Shown one piece after another: positions 46,791-56,927 of a stretch of DNA of 64,000 nt. The position numbers were made by a program, and so were the translations under genes. The DNA is from Staphylococcus auricularis. GTDB lineage: Bacteria > Bacillota > Bacilli > Staphylococcales > Staphylococcaceae. Under the pieces are notes generated by a model. That model did no database searches. It worked only from the letters and a program-made list of their open reading frames with translations, and was not told where the DNA came from. Every line of letters starts with the position of its first letter. The first letter of the stretch is position 1. The stretch lies in NCBI RefSeq assembly GCF_001500315.1, contig NZ_LLER01000020.1:124001-188000 (forward strand), given 5' to 3'.

Positions 46791-47246
46791 CTACACTGTG
46801 CGATATGGTTTAATGATTTCGGAAAATCTCTGTTCAAAAAGCTTTCGATCTTGTTCTGTAAAGGGGCGTGGTCCTTTCGTGAGACCTCCACTACGTCGAT
46901 GCTTAGCCCTCAGATAACGTTGATTTAACAGTTGATCGATATTTGACGCGTTATATATTTTACCTGAATGGTGTAACACGGCTGCCGCTCGATTAATTAA
47001 TAGACTAGCGAGACCATAATCTTGAGTGATTACGATATCAGATGACTCGCATAGTTGAACAATTTTATAGTCCACAGCATCGGGTCCTTGATCGACATAG
47101 ATTGTAGTTACATGTTCAGGTTGCTCAGCAGAAGAATAATGACTATAACTCCGAACTATCACAGTAAAAATGCCTGTCCCTTCGGTTAATTCAATCACGA
47201 ATTGAGTTACCGGACAAGCATCTCCGTCAATAATTACACGTGTCAT
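46791..47246 (-). CDS. UPF0178/DUF188 (YaiI/YqxD) family protein
   Basis: 151 residues. IDGDACPVTQFVIELTE at the start, DIVITQDYGLASLLINRAAAVLHH and RRSGGLTKGPRPFTEQD mark the family, which has a PIN-like nuclease fold. Middle gene of the minus-strand operon. Confidence 0.9.
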   Translation of the reverse strand: MTRVIIDGDACPVTQFVIELTEGTGIFTVIVRSYSHYSSAEQPEHVTTIYVDQGPDAVDYKIVQLCESSDIVITQDYGLASLLINRAAAVLHHSGKIYNASNIDQLLNQRYLRAKHRRSGGLTKGPRPFTEQDRKLFEQRFSEIIKPYRTV

Positions 47247-47253
47247 GAGTTAG

Positions 47254-47703
47254 TTAATCTTCTGGTTGTTCTTTTTCGCTTTTCGCATGATGTTTCTCAT
47301 ATTTTTTGAGTTCTGAGAGGCGATGTTTTTTATTTTTCTGTTGTGCTTTTTCTTCTGCTTTATGTCGTTGATCGATTGTTTTTTGTAATCTTTTATCGAG
47401 TTTATTCGCTTCTTTAAGGTTTTGTTTAGCGAGTTTTTTTCCTTTTTTCTTAATGTATGCTGGATCATGTTCTTTAGCGATACGTTTAAGTTCACGTTTT
47501 TGATCGTGTTGATGTTTTTTATCAACGACATAGTTTTTAGCATCTACTGTTTTATGCGCGACTGTTTTAGACGTTTGCGTTGTCGCACGTGTCACCTTTT
47601 GTACATCAGGATGATTTTTAAAACGTTTACGTCCAGTAATGAGTGGCACTAAAAATACTGGCGCAACGGTAATGATCGTTTTAATAACTTGTTTTTTATC
47701 CAT
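47254..47703 (-). CDS. Lys-rich conserved hypothetical protein with N-terminal helix
   Basis: 149 residues. One hydrophobic segment (about 6-24, VIKTIITVAPVFLVPLITG), then a very basic, charged, probably helical tail rich in Lys/Gln/His, ending Glu-Asp. No domain recognised. First gene of the operon with the DUF188 and LOG genes. A near-length frame in another register (47250-47543) is a composition shadow. Confidence 0.7.
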   Translation of the reverse strand: MDKKQVIKTIITVAPVFLVPLITGRKRFKNHPDVQKVTRATTQTSKTVAHKTVDAKNYVVDKKHQHDQKRELKRIAKEHDPAYIKKKGKKLAKQNLKEANKLDKRLQKTIDQRHKAEEKAQQKNKKHRLSELKKYEKHHAKSEKEQPED

Positions 47704-47756
47704 ATAGCGCTGCCTCCATATCCATTTACTATTGTTATTATTACCCTATCATATAC

Positions 47757-47805
47757 TAAAAAAACCTCCAAAGCGATTGTATAACACTACATGCTTTAGA
47801 GGTTA
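47757..47805 (-). terminator. Terminator of uppP
   Basis: On the minus strand AACCTCTAAAGC (47804-47793) pairs with GCTTTGGAGGTT (47774-47763), G-U tolerated, followed by a T-run. Confidence 0.85.
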
Positions 47806-47813
47806 AAATAGGA

Positions 47814-48689
47814 TTAACCTGTGATATTTTTACCGATACCAAAACCGAAATATAAGATCGCGATAAAGATAACAAGTACGATACGATAAATCGCAAATGG
47901 TATCAATTTAACTTTGTTGATTAGGTGTAAGAAAGTTTTAATCGCAATTAAACCGACAATAAATGCGACGATAAATCCGACAATATAGAAGCCAATGTCA
48001 CTGAGGTGTATGTACTCAAAGTTTTTCACTAATGACAAACCACTTGCTGCGACCATAATCGGTACAGACATGATGAATGTGAAGTCAGACGCAGATTTAT
48101 GTGTTAATTTCATGAAGACACCGGTTGAAATAGTAGAGCCGGAACGACTGAATCCAGGCCACATTGCAATGGCTTGTGATAAACCGATGACAAAAGCTTG
48201 GAAGAAATTAATTTGGTCGACATGTTGCGGATTTTTCACTTTTCTACTAAAGAGATCAGCAACTATCATGTAAACAGCGCCGATGAATAAACCAATCATT
48301 ACAGTTGGAACACTGAATAAGTATTCTTCAATTAAATCATCAAATAATAAACCGAGAATACCAGCTGGAATCATCCCGACGATGATGTGAAGTAAATTTA
48401 AACGTTTTGGAGGCTTACCATCAGGGGTAGTTGCTTCCTCTTGTTTATATTTACCGATATGTAACATTTCGTAATAGCGTTCACGAAAGACCCATGCTGC
48501 AGCAAAACAAGATCCTAGCTGTATGACGACTTTAAATGTAAATGCAGCTTCAGAGCCTAAGAATTCTTTAGATTTAAGCCACATATCATCCACGAGAATC
48601 ATGTGTCCTGTAGATGAGACGGGCGCGAATTCTGTTAAACCTTCGACGATACCAAGAATGATAGCTTTAAACAATTCAATGATAATCAT
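47814..48689 (-). CDS. uppP: Undecaprenyl-diphosphatase UppP (BacA)
   Basis: 291 residues, about eight helices. GIVEGLTEFAPVSSTGHMIL and the phosphatase motif PGFSRSGSTISTG are intact. It converts undecaprenyl-PP to undecaprenyl-P, recycling the lipid carrier used for peptidoglycan and teichoic acid, and confers bacitracin tolerance. Confidence 0.95.
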   Translation of the reverse strand: MIIIELFKAIILGIVEGLTEFAPVSSTGHMILVDDMWLKSKEFLGSEAAFTFKVVIQLGSCFAAAWVFRERYYEMLHIGKYKQEEATTPDGKPPKRLNLLHIIVGMIPAGILGLLFDDLIEEYLFSVPTVMIGLFIGAVYMIVADLFSRKVKNPQHVDQINFFQAFVIGLSQAIAMWPGFSRSGSTISTGVFMKLTHKSASDFTFIMSVPIMVAASGLSLVKNFEYIHLSDIGFYIVGFIVAFIVGLIAIKTFLHLINKVKLIPFAIYRIVLVIFIAILYFGFGIGKNITG

Positions 48690-49244
48690 ACAGAACCTAC
48701 TTTCTTCATCTTAAATTTTCGAGTACATCTTTCATCAAGTTTATATAATAGCACATTAAAATGAATCGTGACTACATATATAGAATAAATAAGACTAAAG
48801 TTTTAGAAGGGATAAGACCTTGTTCAACTAGAGAAATATGCGTATATCGTCATCATTTTTAATCAAACCACACGGTGCTTTAATTGAAAATATGTTAAAA
48901 TATAGGAACTTTGAGTTAGAAATATGACGCGTGACCAATGAGTTAGACGTGAAATGAACGAGGGCCATGAAAAGATCATTACACAAAAAAGGGGCGGTTC
49001 TGGAATTCTAAATTGACGTAGATTTCCTTGTCCCACCCACATAACATCATTATTTCATTCTAATGATTGTGTTCTAACATTGTAAGTCATCATCGGGGAT
49101 GAGATTTAACATTGATCCCTACATGCAGATTCATGTCACGCACTTCTCATTGTTCATCTTTCATAGATTAAATGTCGTTGCACACTGTACTGTGCGTTGA
49201 TGAACTTTATTGTCAGACAGCTTGGTGACCATCCCCAATGTGAT
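48690..49244. other. Intergenic region between uppP and mgrA; candidate dispersed repeat
   Basis: 555 bases with no supported gene. The uppP promoter must lie at the left. GTGGGTGGGACAAGG (minus strand, ~49042-49028) followed by an AATTTAGAATTCC stretch resembles the staphylococcal intergenic GGGAC-type repeats. It occurs once in this window. GCACACTGTACTGTGC (49179-49194) is a small inverted repeat in the mgrA 3' region. No clear mgrA terminator was found. Confidence 0.35.
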
Positions 49245-49688
49245 TTAATTTTTCTTATATTCGTTAAAAGCTGTAATCACTTTATCAAGTAAACGATTCA
49301 GCTCTTTAAATTCTTCTTGAGTTAATGAAGAAGCCGCAGCCACATCGTTACATGCAGTATCGAGTTCAGGGCGAATTTGTTCACTCTTAGGTGTAAGGTG
49401 AATGTATACTTCACGCTGATCGATTTCTGAACGTTCACGATGAATGAGGTCCATTTGTTCCATACGTTTTAGGAGCGGTGAAACGGTGCCTGTGTCTAAA
49501 GCTAATTCAGTAACAACTTTTTTTACGTTTACTGGTGATTCTGCCCACAGAATGGTTAATACCAAGAACTGAGGGTATGTTAGTTTATACTTTTTGAAGA
49601 CATGATTTGAATAATAGCGATTTACTTGTCTTTGCGCATTGTATAAACTAAAACAAAACTGTTCCTTCAAGTTTAGTGATTCTGACAT
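49245..49688 (-). CDS. mgrA: Global regulator MgrA (MarR family)
   Basis: 147 residues. The sequence is very close to S. aureus MgrA, including the redox-sensing Cys12 in [16 protein letters not shown] and the winged helix [20 protein letters not shown]. MgrA senses oxidation and controls autolysis, capsule, efflux (norA, abcA) and large surface proteins; several such targets lie in this window. TGGAGG precedes the ATG. Confidence 0.95.
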   Translation of the reverse strand: MSESLNLKEQFCFSLYNAQRQVNRYYSNHVFKKYKLTYPQFLVLTILWAESPVNVKKVVTELALDTGTVSPLLKRMEQMDLIHRERSEIDQREVYIHLTPKSEQIRPELDTACNDVAAASSLTQEEFKELNRLLDKVITAFNEYKKN

Positions 49689-49932
49689 AAAGTTCTCCTC
49701 CAGACATTCTATCCATATTGTTTCTCTCTAAATTGGATCCGAATTCGTCTTGTTATCGCATGACGAACTACATACGTTATCATAGGTGATATATATGATT
49801 TTGAAAGTATGTATAAGTTGTTGTAGATATTTCGAAATTCATAAAGCAACATGCTATAACAAAATTTATCTACTAACATATTAATTATATTAAAAAATTA
49901 TCTATTATGTAAATAAGAGGACGGTTACTATA

Positions 49933-50859
49933 ATGAAAAAGACAATAGACAAGTCATTATCAATCTCAATCATTACCGGATTCCTAGGTAGTGGAAAAAC
50001 ATCATTCCTCAACCATTATATTAAGGGATTATTAAAAAATAATGAGAAACCTGCAATAATTGTAAATGAATTTGGAGATTTTAATGTCGATGGACACCTC
50101 GTCAATGGCGACATTGAAACCGCAACCATATTAAACGGATGTGTTTGCTGTGAATTAAATCAAGATTTAGTACAACAGCTTAACATTTTTAACAAACGGG
50201 GAGATATCGATCACATTATTATAGAAGCAACAGGTATCGCAGAACCTTTAGAAATTATTGCCGCATGCCAAGACCCGAGTATAGTGAATGATATTGAACA
50301 ACCTTTTGTCATCACGTTGATCGATGCTTTACGTTATGTGAAGCGGGACCAATATACATCAAGCGTGAACGGGTTGATGGAACGTCAAATTAAATATGGT
50401 GATTTATTGCTTGTGAATAAGATGGACTTAATTACTGAACAAGATCAAGAAGCGCTTCAAAATATCAAACAATTAAATCCAACTGCGCATTATATTGAAA
50501 CAACGTATGGTCAAATTTCAGATACAGAATGGAGCCAAACTCAGGATCATGCGCAGTTGTCCCATACACACCATCATTCACATCATGGCGTCAATTCGAT
50601 GAAGTATACGTTTACGGGACCAATTCAACGTCAGTTATTCAATCAATTTATCCTACGTTTACCAGAAAACGTACTTCGGTTAAAAGGATTTGTGTCATTT
50701 AAAGATCAACCAGAAACGGTTTACACATTCCAATTTTCAGGATTATTTCCAGAGTATGAAGTGATTGACGCAGATGTACCACTCACAGTCGTATTGATTG
50801 GCGAACAATTAGATGAAGATCGCTTAAGAAATCAGTTAGACATGTTACAATTCACTTAA
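49933..50859 (+). CDS. CobW/COG0523 family GTPase, probable metallochaperone
   Basis: 308 residues. Walker A GFLGSGKTSFLNHY, the metal-binding GCVCCELN (CxCC), the NKMD guanine motif, and a His cluster HTHHHSHHG near residue 215 before the CobW C-terminal domain. Members of this family deliver zinc, cobalt or iron to client proteins. No Zur-type operator was seen upstream. The His-rich loop suggests zinc, an inference. Confidence 0.9.
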   Translation: MKKTIDKSLSISIITGFLGSGKTSFLNHYIKGLLKNNEKPAIIVNEFGDFNVDGHLVNGDIETATILNGCVCCELNQDLVQQLNIFNKRGDIDHIIIEATGIAEPLEIIAACQDPSIVNDIEQPFVITLIDALRYVKRDQYTSSVNGLMERQIKYGDLLLVNKMDLITEQDQEALQNIKQLNPTAHYIETTYGQISDTEWSQTQDHAQLSHTHHHSHHGVNSMKYTFTGPIQRQLFNQFILRLPENVLRLKGFVSFKDQPETVYTFQFSGLFPEYEVIDADVPLTVVLIGEQLDEDRLRNQLDMLQFT

Positions 50860-50934
50860 TTGTTCTTGACAAGGATTGAACGTTTGATGCAGTGAGATTA
50901 TAATGGGAGAATATGAAAGAAAGAGGGAAGGTTA

Positions 50935-51234
50935 ATGGCTGAAAACAGTGAACAATATCTTGAGAATCAACGTAAATTCGAACGAAACACCATTCATTTG
51001 CCATATCTAGGATTTGCGATTATCGTATTACTAGCCAATATCATTTATCCTGATATTAACTTAATGATGGTCTTATTTGGGTTGTTCTTTCTTTATAATG
51101 GCGGCATCTTTTTTGTGGCTTTCATCAAGCATTTCAAGCGTACGATGCTATTAACATTTTTACTGACAATCCTATCATTAGGTTTATTTGTGGCTTCCAT
51201 GTTCCTATATGCAAAATTAAACAATTTGATATAA
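50935..51234 (+). CDS. Small hypothetical membrane protein
   Basis: 99 residues: a charged 20-residue N-terminus then three hydrophobic helices. No known domain. AGGGAAGG precedes the ATG. A terminator-like inverted repeat begins just after the stop. Confidence 0.7.
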   Translation: MAENSEQYLENQRKFERNTIHLPYLGFAIIVLLANIIYPDINLMMVLFGLFFLYNGGIFFVAFIKHFKRTMLLTFLLTILSLGLFVASMFLYAKLNNLI

Positions 51235-51239
51235 ACAAC

Positions 51240-51377
51240 AAAAACACACTCAAGTACGGATGTAACAAGTTGAATCGCGCAGATTTATTTTCAATCAGCA
51301 AGGTGCTATAACCCCGTGAATGAAAACAGGTGTTAGGAAAATACTTGTTATGCCAATAGACTTGGGTGTGTTTTTTA
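51240..51377. terminator. Long nested inverted repeat between convergent genes
   Basis: AAAACACACTCAAGT (51240-51254) pairs with ACTTGGGTGTGTTTT (51361-51375). Inside it, GTAACAAGT (51262-51270) pairs with ACTTGTTAT (51344-51352). A- and T-runs at the ends suit bidirectional termination. The inner ~70 bases are largely unpaired. Confidence 0.6.
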
Positions 51378-51396
51378 TATCAATTGATATTCGTTT

Positions 51397-51672
51397 TTAA
51401 AATATAAATAAAAATAGGTATAGTGCTACAAATTCGAGAAACGTTGCAAGGTAAATGATTTCAAGACGGATTTTTTCTCTCGCAGGCACGTCCCATTCTG
51501 GGAAGTAGCGTTCATAGTAACTTAATTGGAGTATAAATACGCCAATACCAAACGGCAATAACATGAGCAGGATGCTACGTAATAAGCTAAAACCGATGTC
51601 ATGAAGAAAATGACCTATGAGGAGTTGTAAAATGACGATGATAGCAATGAAAATCCAAATTTGTGTGGTCAT
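51397..51672 (-). CDS. Hypothetical membrane protein, partner of the DUF1361 gene
   Basis: 91 residues, three hydrophobic helices, with DVPAREKIRLEIIYLA on the connecting loop. No known domain. It overlaps the upstream DUF1361 gene by four bases (ATGA), so the two are co-translated. Confidence 0.7.
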   Translation of the reverse strand: MTTQIWIFIAIIVILQLLIGHFLHDIGFSLLRSILLMLLPFGIGVFILQLSYYERYFPEWDVPAREKIRLEIIYLATFLEFVALYLFLFIF

Positions 51673-52289
51673 TTCGCAATACGAACTCCTTTCATAAATA
51701 GGTATAATAGGCCTTGTAACAACACCATGAAGAGAATAAATATAAACGCGTTTAGATCAAATTGTTGCCATACGAGCGTGAATATACGTGATGGTTCATT
51801 GATGAGATACACGGAATGGAATCTTAAAAAACGACCAATGTAAATGCCTAAACCATCTAAAAACATCAATGCAACCACTAAGACACGGTTAAGCCAAACA
51901 TGCGTCGTAAAACGATCTAATTCCAAGAACATAAGGCATAAACAGTATAGTGCCAAACAAACGCCTGCAACGAGAAAGCTAAAATGCGCCCATTCCATCA
52001 ATACGAGGCCTGAACGGAAATCAAAACTAAATTGATTTAAATGAATCATATCCGTCACCATATAAAAGGTGTTCGGCACCATGAGCACAAATATCAAACC
52101 AAATAAAATAAATAACGGCCATTCATACGCTTTGTGCGGTTTAAACAATTTGAGTAAAAAGCACAATTCAAATGGAATGTATGCCAGTATTAAATTTAAC
52201 GTCATAAACGGTAAGATATGACTAAAATAGGTTAACGATAGCGTAATCAAAACAATGAAAACGATACGAGCAATATAACGCGCTAACAT
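51669..52289 (-). CDS. DUF1361 family membrane protein
   Basis: 206 residues from the ATG at 52289 (AGGAAAG upstream); the longer in-frame reading to 52367 lacks a ribosome site. Six helices; VPNTFYMVTDMIHL and IYIGRFLRFHSVYL are DUF1361 hallmarks. Function unknown. Confidence 0.8.
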   Translation of the reverse strand: MLARYIARIVFIVLITLSLTYFSHILPFMTLNLILAYIPFELCFLLKLFKPHKAYEWPLFILFGLIFVLMVPNTFYMVTDMIHLNQFSFDFRSGLVLMEWAHFSFLVAGVCLALYCLCLMFLELDRFTTHVWLNRVLVVALMFLDGLGIYIGRFLRFHSVYLINEPSRIFTLVWQQFDLNAFIFILFMVLLQGLLYLFMKGVRIAK

Positions 52290-52808
52290 AACTGAACCTA
52301 CTTTCCTAAAGGGATAAAAATATAAGTTGCTTGAGATACACACACTTGTTACAACTAAAGTATACAATTGATGTCATACTTATATGTAGAGATTTCTTAA
52401 ATATTTTAATAGAGATATAGAAAGCTGTTTCCTTGATTAGAACATTTTATTTTTAAGTGAGCTATAAAATTTAAGATAATTGATTGATAATTGGTGATTG
52501 ACACATTTTGTAAGAGTGAATAATGGTTCATACAAACCATAAACCAATGATCAAACCAGCTTTTAATACTACGCTGTTACTCAATACTTAGCAATTAATA
52601 AGATAAAGCAATTTTTCTTTGATGTAAATGCGGAAAGCTTAAGCGGAGTATTGAATAATTATACATGTATAAAAATATGTTCTATAGATAATTTAGTACA
52701 CATATAAATGATTTTAGTGGGTGGAATGCTTATTTTTTATTTTCAGTAGCAAAATGTAGTCAAATTTGAATGCAATACGTCCAATATTCGTTATATAAGG
52801 AAAAATTA

Positions 52809-52894
52809 TTGCATTTGTACAATATTATGGTATAAAATACAGGTTCGGTAAATTTTTAACAACTATGTAACGATATATCAATAATTATTGATAT
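52809..52894 (+). promoter_or_regulatory. norA promoter and leader palindrome
   Basis: TTGCAT (52809-52814) and TATAAA (52831-52836), spacer 16. In the transcribed leader, ATATCAATAATTATTGATAT (52875-52894) is a perfect 20-bp palindrome, a candidate operator. MgrA and NorG are known norA regulators in S. aureus; neither is proven to use this site. The rest of 52368-52808 shows no gene. Confidence 0.55.
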
Positions 52895-52926
52895 TGATGA
52901 ATTAAAATAAGTCTGGGGGCGGAAGT

Positions 52927-54099
52927 ATGAAAAAACAATTAGCAATTTTGTATTTTAATATATTTTTAGTATTTTTGGGGATAGGTTTGGTTGTTCCAGT
53001 GCTTCCGGTATACCTGAAAGATCTCGGACTCAAAGGTGGCGACTTGGGTATCCTCGTCGCTGTATTCGCCTTTGCTCAAATGATTATTTCTCCATTTGGC
53101 GGTAATTTAGCAGATAAATTAGGTAAAAAATTAATCATTGTGATTGGATTAGTACTCTACGCGGTTTCAGAATATCTATTCGCAATGAGTAATACATTTG
53201 CGCTTTTAATTATATCCAGAATCTTAGGTGGTTTTAGTGCAGGGATGGTTATGCCAGGGGTTACTGGTATGATTGCAGATATCTCACCAGGTGCAGATAA
53301 AGCGAAAAACTTTGGATATATGTCAGGTATCATCAATACTGGTTATATCCTTGGTCCAGGTCTAGGGGGATTCCTCGCTGAATTTTCCCATCGTCTTCCA
53401 TTCTTTGTCGCAGGTACAAGTGGTGTCATTGCACTTATTATGTCAGTGATCTTATTGAAAAACCCAAGACATGAAACGCACGCAGGATTTGCAACCATTT
53501 CGACAGAAACCATTTCAAAAATTAATCTTAAGGTGTTTATTACACCGGTCATTTTAACATTTGTCTTAGCATTCGGATTGTCTGCATTCGAAACATTATT
53601 CCCATTATATGCAGCAGATAAAGCAGACTATTCACCTATCGATATCTCCGTAGCCATCATGGTTGGTGGTGTGCTAGGTGCGTTCATTCAAGTGTTCTTA
53701 TTCGATAAATTAATGAAATTTATGTCAGAATTAAACTTTATTATTTGTGCATTGCTCTATTCCATTATTGTATTATTCAGTTTAACATTAGCTCATAGCT
53801 ACTGGCCGATCATGTTGATTAGTTTTATCGTATTTATTGGTTTTGATTTAATTCGACCAGCACTGACTAATTATTATTCAAATATTGCAGGGAATAGACA
53901 AGGCTTTGCAGGCGGACTCAACTCCACATTCACAAGTATGGGTAACTTTGTCGGCCCACTGATCGCAGGTGCAGTTTATGATATTTATTATGAATTACCA
54001 CTCTTTATGTCCATGGTGATTATGGTCGCAGGTATTATAGTCATTTATATTGAAAAAAGGAGTCCGAAGAAATCTAAGAAAGAAAAACCAATTAGATGA
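52927..54099 (+). CDS. norA: Multidrug efflux MFS transporter NorA
   Basis: 390 residues, twelve helices. LADKLGKKLIIVIGL (motif A), SRILGGFSAGMVMPGVTGMI and GYILGPGLGGFLAE (antiporter motif C) align along the whole of S. aureus NorA. It exports hydrophilic fluoroquinolones, dyes and biocides with proton antiport. It keeps its place downstream of mgrA and upstream of fruRKA. GGGGGCGG precedes the ATG. Confidence 0.94.
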   Translation: MKKQLAILYFNIFLVFLGIGLVVPVLPVYLKDLGLKGGDLGILVAVFAFAQMIISPFGGNLADKLGKKLIIVIGLVLYAVSEYLFAMSNTFALLIISRILGGFSAGMVMPGVTGMIADISPGADKAKNFGYMSGIINTGYILGPGLGGFLAEFSHRLPFFVAGTSGVIALIMSVILLKNPRHETHAGFATISTETISKINLKVFITPVILTFVLAFGLSAFETLFPLYAADKADYSPIDISVAIMVGGVLGAFIQVFLFDKLMKFMSELNFIICALLYSIIVLFSLTLAHSYWPIMLISFIVFIGFDLIRPALTNYYSNIAGNRQGFAGGLNSTFTSMGNFVGPLIAGAVYDIYYELPLFMSMVIMVAGIIVIYIEKRSPKKSKKEKPIR

Positions 54100-54214
54100 A
54101 TAATTTTTCTATTCTTATCAGGATGATAAACATTATACAATAGAAGAAACACGATTTTTAAACTGACAAATGTAATCGATTTGTTACAAAAATTAAATAT
54201 GTGTCTAATTCGAG

Positions 54215-54259
54215 GAGACTTATTTCTATCACAAGATGAAGAAATGAGTCTCTTTTTTT
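54215..54259 (+). terminator. Terminator after norA
   Basis: GAGACTTATTTCT (54215-54227) pairs with AGAAATGAGTCTC (54240-54252), one G-U, followed by TTTTTTT. Confidence 0.85.
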
Positions 54260-54262
54260 ATG

Positions 54263-54933
54263 TTGTTTAGGATATTTTATATAAAAGTAAAGAAATCATT
54301 GAGAAACACCAAATAATTTTACCCAATTTTACTTAAAAATTATTGGTAGTTAGTTCTGATAGAAAACATGAGATCGCAGTTTTAAGAAGACAAATAATTC
54401 AAAAATTAAAGCTAAAAATTGCAAAACAAGATATTTCCGCAATATAAAATTTAAGTAAATCAAAATGATTAAGTTTTAAGTTGTGATGAAAGGGTAAATA
54501 GGTTACATAAAATTTTGTTGTGTAGTCACATAGTTGCGGTATCTGATAGTTGTGCGCAGGGTTTTATGTGAAAATGTAAACAAAACGGTAATATCATCCC
54601 TTTTATATCCTAAAATACATTGCTGAAATCTGTTAATTAAGCCAATTAGAATAATTTCTATTTGTAACAAATTTTCATGATAACTTAACTTAAAAAGCTA
54701 AAAAATAACATTAACAAAAACTATTTATTACAATATTATACATAACAATAAGATAATTTTACATAAGTATTTTGAACGGCAAATGAAAAAGATTAAAAAA
54801 TTGTTAATTAATAAAAAGTTAAAAATTAAGTTGTGTTATATACTGATTTTGATTATAATGAATTTTGTATGGAAAAAGGAATATTTGTTTATTTCAATTA
54901 TCCGTACCAAAATCAAAATCTGGAGGTATGCAC
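54263..54933 (+). promoter_or_regulatory. AT-rich upstream region of the surface-protein gene
   Basis: About 670 bases, extremely AT-rich, without a gene. Such long AT-rich leaders often precede large wall proteins and attract MgrA/Sar-type regulators. It contains TGTGAAAATGTAAACA (54567-54582), also present at 36048. GGAGG (54922-54926) is 7 bases before the ATG at 54934. Confidence 0.5.
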
Positions 54934-56927
54934 ATGAAAAAACGGAAGAAACGTTCAGGTAGCAGAAGATTAGATTTTCTGCCTAACCGTATGAACAAGT
55001 ATTCTATTTGTAAGTTTACTGTAGGCACAGCTTCAATCTTAATTGGTGCAACATTGTTCTTTGGTGTAAACAATGATGCACAAGCAAGCGAAGTAGACAA
55101 CGAGAATAAAGAAACAACAACTCAAGGTACAACACACTCTGACGCAACTACGGAACAGCAATCACCAGAAGTAACTCAAGAAGAAAGCACTGAAAATGAA
55201 TCATCAGATGTTGAAACGGAAGAAATAGAGTCAGAAGATAATGTTTCAGGCTCTCAAAACACTGAAGATTCAGAAGAAAGCGAAACAACTTAATCTTCTG
55301 AAGATACTGAAAGTACAGAAGATACAACATCTGACGATCGAAATGTAGAAACAACTCATGAACAAGAAGAATCAGAAGATGAAGAAACACAACATGAAGA
55401 AAAACTTGAAGACAAAGCAGTAACTGATGAAGGATATTCAGAAGATTTATTCCAAGAAGAAGAATCAGAAGATCAAGATTCTGAAGAAACGTCAGAAGAT
55501 GAAGAATCTGAACAAACTGAAGATGAATCAGCAGAAGAAGAATCTACTGATGAATCAGAAGACGAAGATTCAGAATCATCAGTTGAGAGTGAATCAAAAG
55601 ATGCTGAAGAAACTTCTGAAGACGAAGAGACAGATTCTAACGACGAATCATCTGAAGCATCATCAAATGATGAAGAATCAGATGATGAAGATGCTCAACG
55701 TGAAGATGAAGTCGACGAGTTAGAAAATGAAGAATCAGAAGTGACTGACGAAAATGAATCATCTGAGGACCAAAAATCAGAAGAGTCAGCTAAAGATTCA
55801 GATGCTAAAGAAGAATCTGATGAATCAAATCAGGATGAAGAACAATCTGAAAATCTTAGCATAAATGAAAACTCTGAAAATTCAGATGATAGTGAACAAA
55901 CAGAAAAACAATCGGAAGAAGCAGAATCTGAATCAGTAGAAAAAGAAAATAAAGATGATTCAGAAGAAGTAACTGAAGATCAAACACCAGAAAATGAATT
56001 AAAAACAAACGAAGCTACATATACTGATGAAGCTGTTCGTAATAACAATGTTTCAACATTAAGAGCAAACTCTATCAATACATTAGCTTCAGGTTCACCT
56101 TTAAATTCATCAAGAGATATTAATGAAGCAGGTGTGGTTCCACCAGCTACTGTTAGAGGTAAAGACCATTTTGATAAATATGGTGACGTAATATTCTATC
56201 CACCGAATGATTTATTAGCTGAAGAAGTAGCTAATTTTAATTATAATGTTGGTCCAACGAAAAAAGAGGTGCACTTCAACTTAAAGAAAAGATCTCTTTT
56301 GAAAATGACTTTGATTTTAATATAAAAATTGCGAACAGTCATATAGGTAACCAATATAGTGGTGACGGTTGGGGCTTTATCTTTACTAAAAGTGATGCCC
56401 AAGATTACATGCAAAATGGTGGTATCTTAAGAAATAAAGGTATGAAAGATGCTGCTGGATTTAAAGTAGATACTGCTTATCATTTTGATGATCCAATGGA
56501 CCAGAAAGCAGAACAACAAAAAGGTGGCAGATATCAAGGTTACGGTACATTCGTTAAAAATGGACCAGATGGTACTACAGAAGCTGTAGGTACAAATGTT
56601 CCTGATAAGAAAAATAAAGATAATAAATTCGATTACGCAGATGATACGAATGATAATAATGATGGAAAATTCCATGGTCAAACTTTGAATGATTTCCATT
56701 TAAGTTACGATTCAGATAGTGAAATATTAACAGCAGAATATGCTGGTAAACAATGGAAAGCAACTCTATCACAACTTGGATTAAATAAAGAAGATGAGTA
56801 TAACTTCTTGATTACGTCTAGTCAAAGTGGTAATAACCCTGCTGTACCAAGTAGTGCTCGTGGTTGGATGAGAACAGATTTAAATGGTTCTACATTTAAA
56901 TTCACACCAAAATCTAATGCAGCTGAT

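Noticed and set aside
47250-47543. 97-codon Lys/Asn-rich minus-strand frame
   Set aside because: Shadow of the Lys-rich 149-aa gene in another register.
55427-55723. 98-codon Lys/Asn-rich plus-strand frame in the adhesin gene
   Set aside because: It is an out-of-register reading of the GAA/GAT/TCA-rich acidic region, not a separate gene.
56260-56266. Programmed -1 ribosomal frameshift in the adhesin at AAAAAAG
   Set aside because: In the reading frame the bases are ACG AAA AAA G, so the P-site tRNA would slip onto GAA, a poor fit. Two other lesions also interrupt the gene, so a deletion is the simpler reading.
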